Source of the DNA: Spirochaetales bacterium
Lineage (GTDB): Bacteria > Spirochaetota > Spirochaetia > Sphaerochaetales > Sphaerochaetaceae
Reading direction: 5' to 3'
Length of the DNA: 64,000 nt
NCBI GenBank assembly: GCA_017614375.1
Contig: JAGABZ010000006.1
Coordinates: 159,992-223,991 of the forward strand
The notes under the pieces were generated by a model. That model was given only the letters and a program-made list of their open reading frames with translations. It did no database searches and was not told the DNA's origin. The first letter of the stretch is position 1; each line of letters begins with the position of its first letter. The position numbers and the translations under genes were made by a program. Below, piece by piece: positions 33,156 through 41,913 of this stretch.

Positions 33156-34082
33156 ATGGAACGGATTATTCTGGATGTCGATACCGGACATGACGACGCT
33201 GTGGCCATCGAGATGGCGGCCTCCCATCCCGGAATCAGGATTGAGGCTCTGATTGCCGTCAACGGCAACTCACCGCTTCACAACACGCTGGAGAACACAC
33301 TCAATCTGGCCGATGCGCTAAGAATCGAGGCCCCCGTGTTCGCCGGCAGTCCCGCTCCGCTTCTGCGCAGCAGGGCCAACGCCCCTGCAATCCACGGAGA
33401 GAACGGTTTTGCCGGTCCGGTTTTCGGTCCGAGAAAAAAGCAGGTACAAAGCGGCAATGCCGTGGAGTTCATCATCAGGACGGTGATGGACAATCCGGGG
33501 CAGATCACGTTCGTCTCGGTCGGGCCGTATACCGACCTGGCCCTGGCGCTGCGGGTCGAACCCCGCCTGGCCGGAGCTCTGAAGCAGATTGTCGTCATGG
33601 GCGGCACCTCGGGGCAGGGAAACGTCACTCCCAACGCGGAGTTCAACATCTTCGCAGACCCCGAGGCGGCGCAGATTGTTCTGAGTTGCGGCGCCCCGAT
33701 TGTGATGATGGGGCTGGACTGCACGTTGCAGACGATCATCAACCCTCAGCTGATTGAGGACATCAGGAAAACCGGTGGGAGGGCCTCCGAGATTTTCTGC
33801 GCCAGCATGGGCTTTTACGCCGAGAGCTGTCTGAAGTACATCCACGACTATCCGGCGATGCACGACCCGTGCTGCATCGCCTATCTCATCAAGCCGCAGT
33901 TGTTCAGTTTCACCGAGGAGACAATCGAGGTGGACACGAAATCCGAGCTGAACTACGGCCGGACCAGCCTGATGTGGAAAGACCCCGGTCACATCGTCCG
34001 CTTCGCCCGCAGGGTTGACCGCGAGGGCTTCTTTGAGCTGATGAGAGACTGCTTCAGACGTCTGAAGGAGGCCGGAATATGA
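33156..34082 (+). CDS. Inosine-uridine-type nucleoside hydrolase
   Basis: Hydrolyses the N-glycosidic bond of imported nucleosides to free base and ribose. The calcium-binding motif is DVDTGHDDA (residues 7-15), a variant of the usual DxDxGxDDA; the active-site NAEFNIFADPEAA and a conserved VSVGPYTDLALAL are present. Length 308 is typical. It sits just downstream of the nucleoside transporter operon but has its own promoter. It overlaps ispG by 4 nt although the two functions are unrelated. The substrate range (purine or pyrimidine) cannot be decided from sequence. Confidence 0.93.
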   Translation: MERIILDVDTGHDDAVAIEMAASHPGIRIEALIAVNGNSPLHNTLENTLNLADALRIEAPVFAGSPAPLLRSRANAPAIHGENGFAGPVFGPRKKQVQSGNAVEFIIRTVMDNPGQITFVSVGPYTDLALALRVEPRLAGALKQIVVMGGTSGQGNVTPNAEFNIFADPEAAQIVLSCGAPIVMMGLDCTLQTIINPQLIEDIRKTGGRASEIFCASMGFYAESCLKYIHDYPAMHDPCCIAYLIKPQLFSFTEETIEVDTKSELNYGRTSLMWKDPGHIVRFARRVDREGFFELMRDCFRRLKEAGI

Positions 34083-35104
34083 GCACCCGGGCCAACGCCG
34101 GCGGACTGGTATTCGAGAACGGAAAAAACGTCAGCGTCCAGTCGATGTACGACCACAGGGTCGAAAGCGACCCGGATTACGTCGTCGGCCGCCTGCATGA
34201 ACTGCACGCCATGGGTTGCGACCTGTTCAGGTTCTCGTACAACAGCACACAGGACAGGGAAGTTTTCAGGGAAATCTGTTCCCGTTCACCGATGCCCCTG
34301 GTTGCCGACATACATTTCGACTACCGTCTGGCCCTGGACGCCCTGGACACGGGATTCTCGAAAATCCGGATCAACCCGGGAAACATAGGGCCGAAATGGA
34401 AGACGATGGAGGTCGTCAGGAAGGCCCGCGATCTGGACCGCTGCATCCGAATCGGTCTGAACAGCGGCAGCCTGCCCAGGACCGGAGGCAACAGGGTCTC
34501 GGTCATGGTCGATACCGCCCTGGAATACCTGTCCTGGTTTGAGAGTGCAGGTTTCCGGAACACAGTGGTTTCGCTCAAGTCTTCCGACCCTGAGGAGACA
34601 TTCGCAGCCTGTCTGGAGTTCGCCGGCAAGAGTTCCTGTCCCCAGCATCTGGGTGTGACCGAGGGCGGGGGAGTGATTTCCTCCTGCGTCCGCGGAACCT
34701 GGACACTGGGCAGACTCCTCTCCCGGGGAATCGGGGCCACGATCCGCTACTCGATCAACGGGCCGATTGAAAAGGAAGTCCAGGCCGGAGTCGAACTTCT
34801 CAGGACCCTGGGGCTGCGCAGAGGCGGGGTCAGAATCGTCGCCTGCCCCAGATGCGGCAGATACAGCTTCGACAGCGAGGGCTTTCTCGCCTCGGTCGAG
34901 GCTCGTCTCCTGCAGAGTCAGAAGGACGTCACCGTGGCGTTCATGGGCTGTCAGGTCAACGGGCCCGGAGAGGCGAAAAACGCCGATCTGGCAGTGACCG
35001 GAATCGGAAACGCCGTCTTCATCTACAAAAAGGGCGAGTTGTACCGGAAAATCGACCGCTGTGACGCGCAAAAGGCCTTCTGGGAGGCCTTTGAGGAAAT
35101 CTGA
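34079..35104 (+). CDS. ispG: 4-hydroxy-3-methylbut-2-enyl diphosphate synthase (GcpE)
   Basis: Reductive [4Fe-4S] enzyme of the MEP isoprenoid pathway. The cluster ligands are CPRCGR (C256, C259) and C291 in MGCQVNGPGEA, with E298 as the fourth ligand candidate. The TIM-barrel part has VADIHFDYRLALDAL and KIRINPGNIG. Length 341 is the short bacterial form without the extra plant domain. It is fused by overlap to the nucleoside hydrolase gene (ATGA) and to uvrA (1 nt). Confidence 0.96.
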   Translation: MSTRANAGGLVFENGKNVSVQSMYDHRVESDPDYVVGRLHELHAMGCDLFRFSYNSTQDREVFREICSRSPMPLVADIHFDYRLALDALDTGFSKIRINPGNIGPKWKTMEVVRKARDLDRCIRIGLNSGSLPRTGGNRVSVMVDTALEYLSWFESAGFRNTVVSLKSSDPEETFAACLEFAGKSSCPQHLGVTEGGGVISSCVRGTWTLGRLLSRGIGATIRYSINGPIEKEVQAGVELLRTLGLRRGGVRIVACPRCGRYSFDSEGFLASVEARLLQSQKDVTVAFMGCQVNGPGEAKNADLAVTGIGNAVFIYKKGELYRKIDRCDAQKAFWEAFEEI

Positions 35105-37935
35105 TGGACAACAGGCTGATTATCAGGGGAGCCCGTGAGCACAACCTGAAGAGCATTAACCTCGAGCTTGAGAAAAACAAGCTGATAGTCATCTCGGGCC
35201 TCTCCGGCAGCGGCAAATCCTCTCTGGCTTTCGATACGATTTTCGCCGAGGGCCAGAGGCGGTACATGGAATCGCTGTCCTCCTACGCCCGCCAGTTCCT
35301 GGGCGTGATGGACAAGCCCGACGTGGACAGCATCGAAGGCCTCAGCCCCGCCATCTCCATCGAACAGAAATCGACCAACCGCAACCCCCGTTCCACGGTG
35401 GGAACCATAACCGAGATCTTTGACTATTACCGCCTGCTTTACGCCCGCATCGGCCGGCCTCACTGCCCGGTCTGCGGCAGGGAAATCTCCGAGATGTCGG
35501 TCGACCAGATTGTCTCAAAGGTCACCCAAAGCCCCGAAGGCTCCCGCCTGATCGTCGTGGCTCCGGTGGTCATAGGCAAGAAAGGCGAATACAGGAAACT
35601 CCTCTCCGACGCCAGAAGCAGCGGTTTCTCCAGGGCCCGGATCGACGGGAAACTCGTATCCCTGGACGAACCCCTGACGCTGGACAAGAACGTAAAGCAC
35701 TCGATCGGGATAGTGACCGACAGGCTGATTCTGCGCTCCGACACCCGGCAGCGCCTGGCCGAATCGATCGAAACTGCCTCTGAGATGGCAGGCGGACTTG
35801 TAGAAATAGGCCTCGTGTCCGAGGGCGGGGAACCCTCGTACACAATCTACTCCGAAAAGAACAGCTGTCCCTACTGCGGAATCAGCGTCGGCGAACTCCA
35901 GCCGAGGATGTTCAGTTTCAACAGCCCCTTCGGAGCCTGTCCCGACTGCAAGGGCCTGGGATTCAAGACCGAGTTCGACCCGGACAAGATCATCCCGGAC
36001 CGCACCCTGAGTTTCAACCAGGGAGCGGTGAAGACGATCAATCCGTCCGCCTATTTCGGAAACGCCACCTTCGAGGCTCTGGGCAAGAGGCTGGGCTTCA
36101 CCCTGGACACACCTTTCTGCGACCTGACCGACGAGCAGATCAACATCATCCTCTACGGGTTGCCCGAACGCCTGCCGGTCCATGTCAACCAGAAGGAAGG
36201 CTTCAGTTACAACGGCATGAAACGCTGGTACGGGGTGGTCAACGACCTCAAACGCAGGATGGCCGAGACCAACTCGATGATGATCCGCTCCTGGCTGGCC
36301 CAGTTCCAGAGCATCTCCGACTGCCCGACCTGTCACGGCCGGAGGCTCAAACCAGAATCTCTGGCCGTCACCGTGGGCGGAAAGAATATCATCTCCCTGT
36401 CTGACCTGAGCGTCTCGGAATCGGTTGCCTTCTTCGAAGGCCTGAAGCTGACCGGGCAGGAACAGTCGATTTCCGCCCAGATCATCCGCGAGATCCTCTC
36501 CCGCCTGAGGTTCCTGACCAACGTGGGAATCGAATATCTGACCCTCAGCCGGAGCGCCGTGACCCTGTCCGGAGGCGAGGCTCAGAGGATCCGTCTGGCT
36601 TCCCAGCTCGGTTCAGCCCTCAGCGGGGTGCTGTATGTACTGGACGAACCGTCAATCGGACTGCACCAGCGGGACAACCAGAAACTCATCGACACCCTGA
36701 AGAACCTGAGGGACATCGGAAACACCGTGATGGTCGTCGAGCATGACGAGGATACGATCCGCCAGGCCGACTATGTCGTCGACCTCGGACCGGGGGCGGG
36801 GGAGAACGGCGGCCGAATAACCGCCCAGGGGACACCCGAGCAGGTCCGGGCCAACCCCGACAGCCTGACCGGAAGGTTCCTCTCCGGCGAACTGAGCATC
36901 CCGGTACCGCTTCTCAGACGTCCCGGAAACGGGCATGAACTGATTCTCTGCGGAGCCGCAAAAAACAACCTCAGGGGGTTGGACGTGTCGTTCCCCCTGG
37001 GCAAGATGATCGTCATCACCGGCGTTTCAGGTAGCGGAAAGAGCACCCTGCTCAACCAGATCCTGGTGCCGGCCCTGCGCCGGCATTTCAACCGTCAGAC
37101 GGAGAACCGGGACGGATACACATCCATCGAAGGTCTGGAGTATCTGGACAAAATCATCAACATCGACCAGAGCCCGATCGGCCGCACACCCCGAAGCAAC
37201 CCGGCCACATATGTCGGGATTTTCAACCATATCCGGAGCCTCTTTGCCTCTCTGCCTGAGAGCAAGGCCCGGGGCTTCGGCCCGGGAAGGTTCTCCTTCA
37301 ACGTTCCCGGAGGCCGCTGCGAGTCCTGCAAGGGTGACGGAACCGTAAAGATCGAGATGCAGTTCCTCTCCGATGTGTACGTAAAGTGCGACGTCTGCCA
37401 CGGGAAGCGCTACAACCAGGAAACCCTGGCCGTCCGGTACAAGGGCAAGAGCATCAGCGATGTGTTGGACATGAGCGTGGCCGAGGCGTATGAGTTCTTC
37501 AGCGCCGTTCCTGCCCTGAAAAAGAAAATCGGAATGCTCAAGAGGGTCGGACTGGACTATATCAAGCTCGGCCAGAGCGCCCTGACGTTGTCCGGAGGAG
37601 AGGCACAGAGGGTCAAGCTGAGTCTGGAACTGTCAAAGGTCAGCACCGGAAAGACGTTATACGTCCTGGACGAGCCGACGACCGGACTTCATTTTGCCGA
37701 TGTCAAGAAACTGATGGAAGTACTGGACATCCTGGCCGACGAGGGAAACACCGTGGTGCTGATCGAGCACAACCTCGACGTGATCAAACTTGCCGACCAT
37801 GTAATCGACCTCGGACCCGAAGGCGGATCCGGCGGCGGCAGAATAGTCTGCACCGGCACTCCGGAGGAGGTCACCCTCTGCCCGCAGTCCTACACCGGAC
37901 ACTATCTGAAGAGATTGCTGGATGAGAAAGCCTGA
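35104..37935 (+). CDS. uvrA: UvrABC excinuclease subunit A
   Basis: Damage-sensing ATPase of nucleotide excision repair. Full length (943 aa). First ABC: Walker A GLSGSGKSS near residue 32; second ABC: GVSGSGKST near 640. Zinc sites: CPVCG (about 120), CPYCG...CPDC (about 257-283) and CESCKG...CDVCHG (about 740-765). Signatures LSGGEAQRIRLA and LSGGEAQRVKLS are intact. Its start overlaps the ispG stop by one base and the next gene starts 14 nt inside its 3' end. Confidence 0.98.
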   Translation: MDNRLIIRGAREHNLKSINLELEKNKLIVISGLSGSGKSSLAFDTIFAEGQRRYMESLSSYARQFLGVMDKPDVDSIEGLSPAISIEQKSTNRNPRSTVGTITEIFDYYRLLYARIGRPHCPVCGREISEMSVDQIVSKVTQSPEGSRLIVVAPVVIGKKGEYRKLLSDARSSGFSRARIDGKLVSLDEPLTLDKNVKHSIGIVTDRLILRSDTRQRLAESIETASEMAGGLVEIGLVSEGGEPSYTIYSEKNSCPYCGISVGELQPRMFSFNSPFGACPDCKGLGFKTEFDPDKIIPDRTLSFNQGAVKTINPSAYFGNATFEALGKRLGFTLDTPFCDLTDEQINIILYGLPERLPVHVNQKEGFSYNGMKRWYGVVNDLKRRMAETNSMMIRSWLAQFQSISDCPTCHGRRLKPESLAVTVGGKNIISLSDLSVSESVAFFEGLKLTGQEQSISAQIIREILSRLRFLTNVGIEYLTLSRSAVTLSGGEAQRIRLASQLGSALSGVLYVLDEPSIGLHQRDNQKLIDTLKNLRDIGNTVMVVEHDEDTIRQADYVVDLGPGAGENGGRITAQGTPEQVRANPDSLTGRFLSGELSIPVPLLRRPGNGHELILCGAAKNNLRGLDVSFPLGKMIVITGVSGSGKSTLLNQILVPALRRHFNRQTENRDGYTSIEGLEYLDKIINIDQSPIGRTPRSNPATYVGIFNHIRSLFASLPESKARGFGPGRFSFNVPGGRCESCKGDGTVKIEMQFLSDVYVKCDVCHGKRYNQETLAVRYKGKSISDVLDMSVAEAYEFFSAVPALKKKIGMLKRVGLDYIKLGQSALTLSGGEAQRVKLSLELSKVSTGKTLYVLDEPTTGLHFADVKKLMEVLDILADEGNTVVLIEHNLDVIKLADHVIDLGPEGGSGGGRIVCTGTPEEVTLCPQSYTGHYLKRLLDEKA

Positions 37936-40900
37936 GCCCTTTAGGATAGCAATCGCAGCCCTTGTGGTGTTCCTGTTCGCCGTTTTCAGCGTTCAGGCGG
38001 GACTGCTTAATCTGTCGCTGGACAGGCTCACCCTCCAGGAACTGAGGACGATGGCTACAGCATACGGCCTGTCGTCCGCCGGTTCGGCCGAATCGCTCAG
38101 GGAGCGCATCACGGACTTCCTCACCGCCGGCTACGGAGGGGATATCGACGCCCCGGTCGGAACCCGGGACACCGACAGCGGGGAGGGCAGTTACACTCTC
38201 GAGATTGAAAACGCCCTATCAATCACGTCATCCGGTAGCCTCGTGATCCTCGAGGGAGAGGTGCAGCTGAGGTTCTCCGTTTCCGATGACGGCTGGGAAC
38301 TGACGGCCGACAGGGTGATAATCGACTCCTCCGCCGGGATTCTGACCGCGATGGGGACGGTGAAGTTCACCGACAGTGCAGGCAGCCGCGAAATCGACGG
38401 GGACGTCGTCTGCTATGACTGGAACGCCTCCGATATCAGGCTTTCAGGCGGCACGATAGTCGCCCAGCGCACCAACAGCGAAAACGAGACCGTCCAGTTC
38501 TACGCCACCGGCGAGACGATCACCTACCTCGGCGGGGCCGACATAGTCGCCCTGGACGGCGGAAGCATAGCCACCAGCCCGACCGACCCGTACTGGAGCA
38601 TCCGCACCGAAAAGACAGTCCTGCTCGACGACGGAGACATGTTCCTCGTCGGAGCCCGGCTGAACCTGGGGCGCGTCCCGGTACTCTGGCTGCCGGCGTT
38701 CTTCTACTCGGGGGCCAGACTGTCCTTCAACCCGGCCATCGGTCTGGCATCCGACAGGGGCATGTTCCTCAACACGACAACCGAAATCTACGGTGTGTAT
38801 CCGCTGTCCGGGCTCAGCGCCGGCGCCTCTTCGTTCGCCACCCTCCTGCGCAGTTCGGAAACCGGCGAATTCATCCGGGACGGAATCCTCTACCGCAGCG
38901 TCGATCCCGGGGAAGACCTGGGCGAAACCGAAACCTGGGCCCGCTCGACCGGCAGTTACATGGCCGTCCTGGCCGATGTGTATCAGTACGGAGGGCTGCA
39001 TCTGGGACTGGTCACGGTCAACAGTTTCAACAAGGGTGCCGAGAAACTTGACCTGCAGGCCTCCCTCGGCAGGGACTGGACCGACACGACCTATGGCCTG
39101 AGATTCTTTGAGGAACTGCAGGCCTCGGTGTCCACCGACCGGCTCAGTGTCAGCCTGAAACTGCCGTTCTACACCGACCCGTACGTCCGGCAGCTTTATT
39201 CCAACCGTCTGGACACCTTCTCGCTGGACGCCCTGTTCGGCTCCGAGCAGGAGTTCCCCGATACATTCAAGACCGTCAATTCCTACATCTGGGACCTGAA
39301 TCTAAAGGCCGACCTGACGCCCAAGAAGCTCAAGCCCTGGATAAACTCGCTTAAGATCAACTCACTCGAGGCCAAGGTCAACTGGAAGTACTCCTCCTCG
39401 GAAAAAAGGTTCACCATCGATTCGGCCACCCTCCCGTCGATGTCGGTAGCCGTCAGCGGAAAGCTTCTGAACCTCTCGGTAAAGCACAGCACCTCCAAAG
39501 TCGACCGCACCGATTACACTGACCCCTACGCCCGCTCGCTTTTAGAAAGGCGCGACGCCCTTTCTGCCGAGGGTGAGGCAGACAAATTGCCGGACGGATT
39601 GAAGCTTTACAGCGGGACCGAACCTCAGACCGTCTCATCCCGTTCGTACAACAACACCCTCAACCTGGGTTATTCATGGACCCAGACCCTCTCCGACACC
39701 GCCGATGACGGCGATTTCTCAAAGGCGGTGCTCAACTACGGAAGCGACGGAACCCTGACCCTGTCCTCGAACCTCGGAGACCGGCTGTTCACCCTGTCCG
39801 AGAGTCTGGCTCCCAGCTTCAGGCTTACCAAGACGGCGGGGGAGGAGCCGACGGACAACGGAAAGCTGGTCAGCAAGCTCCAGGTTTCGGTTCCCATCAT
39901 AGGTCTGACCTACAACCTGAACTGGAAAATCCTGTCCTTCAACCGCACCGGAGGGGAACTTTCCTCCGAATCGTTCAAATGGGACAGCGCCAACGTCAGC
40001 TCGCACCGCCTCTCGCTGAGCCTGCCGGCGGGACGCTTCACTTTCTCCGCCGTCCAGACCCTCAAGCCGACCCGGCAGACCCTGACCCCTCAGATCAGGT
40101 ACTCGGACCAGGCGCTGACCGCCTCCGTATCCCAGGTGTTTGCCGAAAACCCCGACGGTGGGCTTCAGGCGACAAAACTGTCCGCCCAGGCCAGCCTGAA
40201 ACTCGGGGCCTTCAATGCAGGGGCTTCAGGCACCTATGACTTCTCCAAATCCGCCCTGGGCTGGGACTCGTTCGTGTTCAGCCAGAACGCCTCCTACCGC
40301 TTCGGCACCGACGGGCCGGTCCTCTCGCAGAACCTCAGCATGAAAAAACAGTTCGAACTGGGGGACCTGGGGCTCAAGCTCGGCTGGAAGCAGAGCTATC
40401 TTTCCTTCAACTGGGAGGGCTACGACGTGGGCTCGGGCAGAGCGGTGAGACTGGCGACGATGAAAGCCGTCGCCTCGGTTCCCTCGCTGGAGTTCTCCTT
40501 ATGGAAGGGCAGGATCGCCGCCCGGGCCGAACTCAACCTCAGCCTCGACTACGATTTCCGCAACCGCTACGCCTCCAGCCTCAGCGCTTCGGTGAACCTG
40601 GTATTCTGCATAGCCGAATTCCTGGATTTCAGCCTGAAGGTCAGCACTTCAAACAGCAGTTTCTACCGTTATTTCGATGACGGCGGCAGTTTCAGCCCGA
40701 CCCTGGCCGTCCAGGATCTGCTGAGATCCTTCGACTTCGTCGGAGGCGGCAGATACGACACCGGATTCAACCTTTCCGGCCTGTCGGCGGAGCTGACCCA
40801 CTACATGAAAGATTGGGATTTCCATTGCCAATACAATGCCGGCGTAGTATTATCGGAGGGAAGTTGGGTCTGGAAACAGACAGCTTCTTTCTACATAAAG

Positions 40901-40954
40901 TGGAACGCGATTCCCGACCTGCTGGTCGAGAGGACAGAGGAGTGGAGTGATTGA
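37922..40954 (+). CDS. LptD/OstA-like outer-membrane protein with N-terminal SAP-like module
   Basis: A 1010-residue exported protein; residues 1-26 form a signal peptide. Residues 30-70 (LDRLTLQELRTMATAYGLSSAGSAESLRERI) resemble a SAP-type helix-turn-helix module. Residues about 90-245 have the repeated-strand pattern of the OstA/LptA beta-jellyroll (DRVIIDSSAGILTAMG, DVVCYDWNASDIRLSGG). The remaining ~700 residues alternate polar and aromatic strands, as in an LptD-type beta-barrel, with the LPAFFYSGARLSFNPAIG stretch near residue 258. T. pallidum TP0515 is the likely counterpart. Treponemes lack typical lipopolysaccharide, so the cargo is uncertain. The N-terminal LptD plug cysteines are not seen. 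Confidence 0.8.
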   Translation: MRKPEPFRIAIAALVVFLFAVFSVQAGLLNLSLDRLTLQELRTMATAYGLSSAGSAESLRERITDFLTAGYGGDIDAPVGTRDTDSGEGSYTLEIENALSITSSGSLVILEGEVQLRFSVSDDGWELTADRVIIDSSAGILTAMGTVKFTDSAGSREIDGDVVCYDWNASDIRLSGGTIVAQRTNSENETVQFYATGETITYLGGADIVALDGGSIATSPTDPYWSIRTEKTVLLDDGDMFLVGARLNLGRVPVLWLPAFFYSGARLSFNPAIGLASDRGMFLNTTTEIYGVYPLSGLSAGASSFATLLRSSETGEFIRDGILYRSVDPGEDLGETETWARSTGSYMAVLADVYQYGGLHLGLVTVNSFNKGAEKLDLQASLGRDWTDTTYGLRFFEELQASVSTDRLSVSLKLPFYTDPYVRQLYSNRLDTFSLDALFGSEQEFPDTFKTVNSYIWDLNLKADLTPKKLKPWINSLKINSLEAKVNWKYSSSEKRFTIDSATLPSMSVAVSGKLLNLSVKHSTSKVDRTDYTDPYARSLLERRDALSAEGEADKLPDGLKLYSGTEPQTVSSRSYNNTLNLGYSWTQTLSDTADDGDFSKAVLNYGSDGTLTLSSNLGDRLFTLSESLAPSFRLTKTAGEEPTDNGKLVSKLQVSVPIIGLTYNLNWKILSFNRTGGELSSESFKWDSANVSSHRLSLSLPAGRFTFSAVQTLKPTRQTLTPQIRYSDQALTASVSQVFAENPDGGLQATKLSAQASLKLGAFNAGASGTYDFSKSALGWDSFVFSQNASYRFGTDGPVLSQNLSMKKQFELGDLGLKLGWKQSYLSFNWEGYDVGSGRAVRLATMKAVASVPSLEFSLWKGRIAARAELNLSLDYDFRNRYASSLSASVNLVFCIAEFLDFSLKVSTSNSSFYRYFDDGGSFSPTLAVQDLLRSFDFVGGGRYDTGFNLSGLSAELTHYMKDWDFHCQYNAGVVLSEGSWVWKQTASFYIKWNAIPDLLVERTEEWSD

Positions 40955-41913
40955 GTCGTACGGTAACGTTTGACAACAGGGATACCCTGGGAGCTGTCTG
41001 CGGAGCTAACGACGCGAACATCCCGTATCTGGAGAACCTCCTGGATGCCCTGGTGTATCTGCGCGGGGACACGATGACTCTCGACTCGGACGACGCGGCC
41101 CTCTGTGACCTTTTTTCCGCGTTGATCGACAAACTCAGAATCCTGGCCGGCACGGGCAGCCCGGTAACCGAATCGGAAATCTTCATGGAGTATCAGGATC
41201 TGGTTTCATCCAAAGGTCTGCCGGAGGGCCTTAGCGCCGGCACCGCGGGGGATTCCAAAAACCTTGTTCTGAATCTCGGAAACCGGAGCGTGTACCCCAA
41301 AAGCCCCGCCCAGAGGCGCTATCTCAGGGCTTTGGACAATTCCCAGGTTACCTTCGGAATCGGACCCGCCGGAACGGGGAAAACCTTTCTGGCGGTGGCC
41401 TGGTGCCTGTCCCAGATCATCAGCGGACGCAGGCAGAAACTGATTCTGACCAGACCGGTTGTGGAAGCGGGGGAGTCCCTGGGCTTCCTGCCCGGTGATC
41501 TGTCGCAGAAACTCAACCCCTACCTCAAACCGCTTTATGATGCAATGGAGTTCATGATATCCCCCCAGATGGTCCGCCGTCTGGAGGAGAGCAACCTGAT
41601 CGAAATCGCCCCGCTTGCCTACATGAGGGGCCGGAGTCTTCACCACGCCTGCGTAATCCTGGATGAGGCGCAGAATACGACGGTGGAGCAGATGAAGATG
41701 TTCCTCACCCGCCTGGGGGAGGATACTTCTGCAATCGTAACCGGGGATATAACCCAGACCGACCTGCCCAGAGGCACCGTGTCGGGCCTGGTAAACGCCA
41801 TGTCGATTCTGCAGGGAATCGAGGGAATCAGCTTTGTCAATTTCCATTCCCGCGACGTGGTCCGCTCCCGGATAGTCCAGAGGATAGTTGACGCCTATGA
41901 TAAAAATCAGTGA
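40951..41913 (+). CDS. phoH: PhoH-family ATPase (YbeZ-like)
   Basis: RNA-related ATPase of the PhoH family, here next to pgpH and ybeY as in many bacteria. Walker A GPAGTGKT is at 138-145, Walker B CVILDEAQN near 230-238, and the GDITQTDLP segment near 268-276. The start is TTG at 40951, overlapping the preceding TGA as TTGA, with GGAGTGA upstream. Length 320 is typical. The conserved gene neighbourhood (phoH, pgpH, ybeY, CBS protein) suggests a role in ribosome or rRNA maturation. Confidence 0.95.
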   Translation: MSRTVTFDNRDTLGAVCGANDANIPYLENLLDALVYLRGDTMTLDSDDAALCDLFSALIDKLRILAGTGSPVTESEIFMEYQDLVSSKGLPEGLSAGTAGDSKNLVLNLGNRSVYPKSPAQRRYLRALDNSQVTFGIGPAGTGKTFLAVAWCLSQIISGRRQKLILTRPVVEAGESLGFLPGDLSQKLNPYLKPLYDAMEFMISPQMVRRLEESNLIEIAPLAYMRGRSLHHACVILDEAQNTTVEQMKMFLTRLGEDTSAIVTGDITQTDLPRGTVSGLVNAMSILQGIEGISFVNFHSRDVVRSRIVQRIVDAYDKNQ

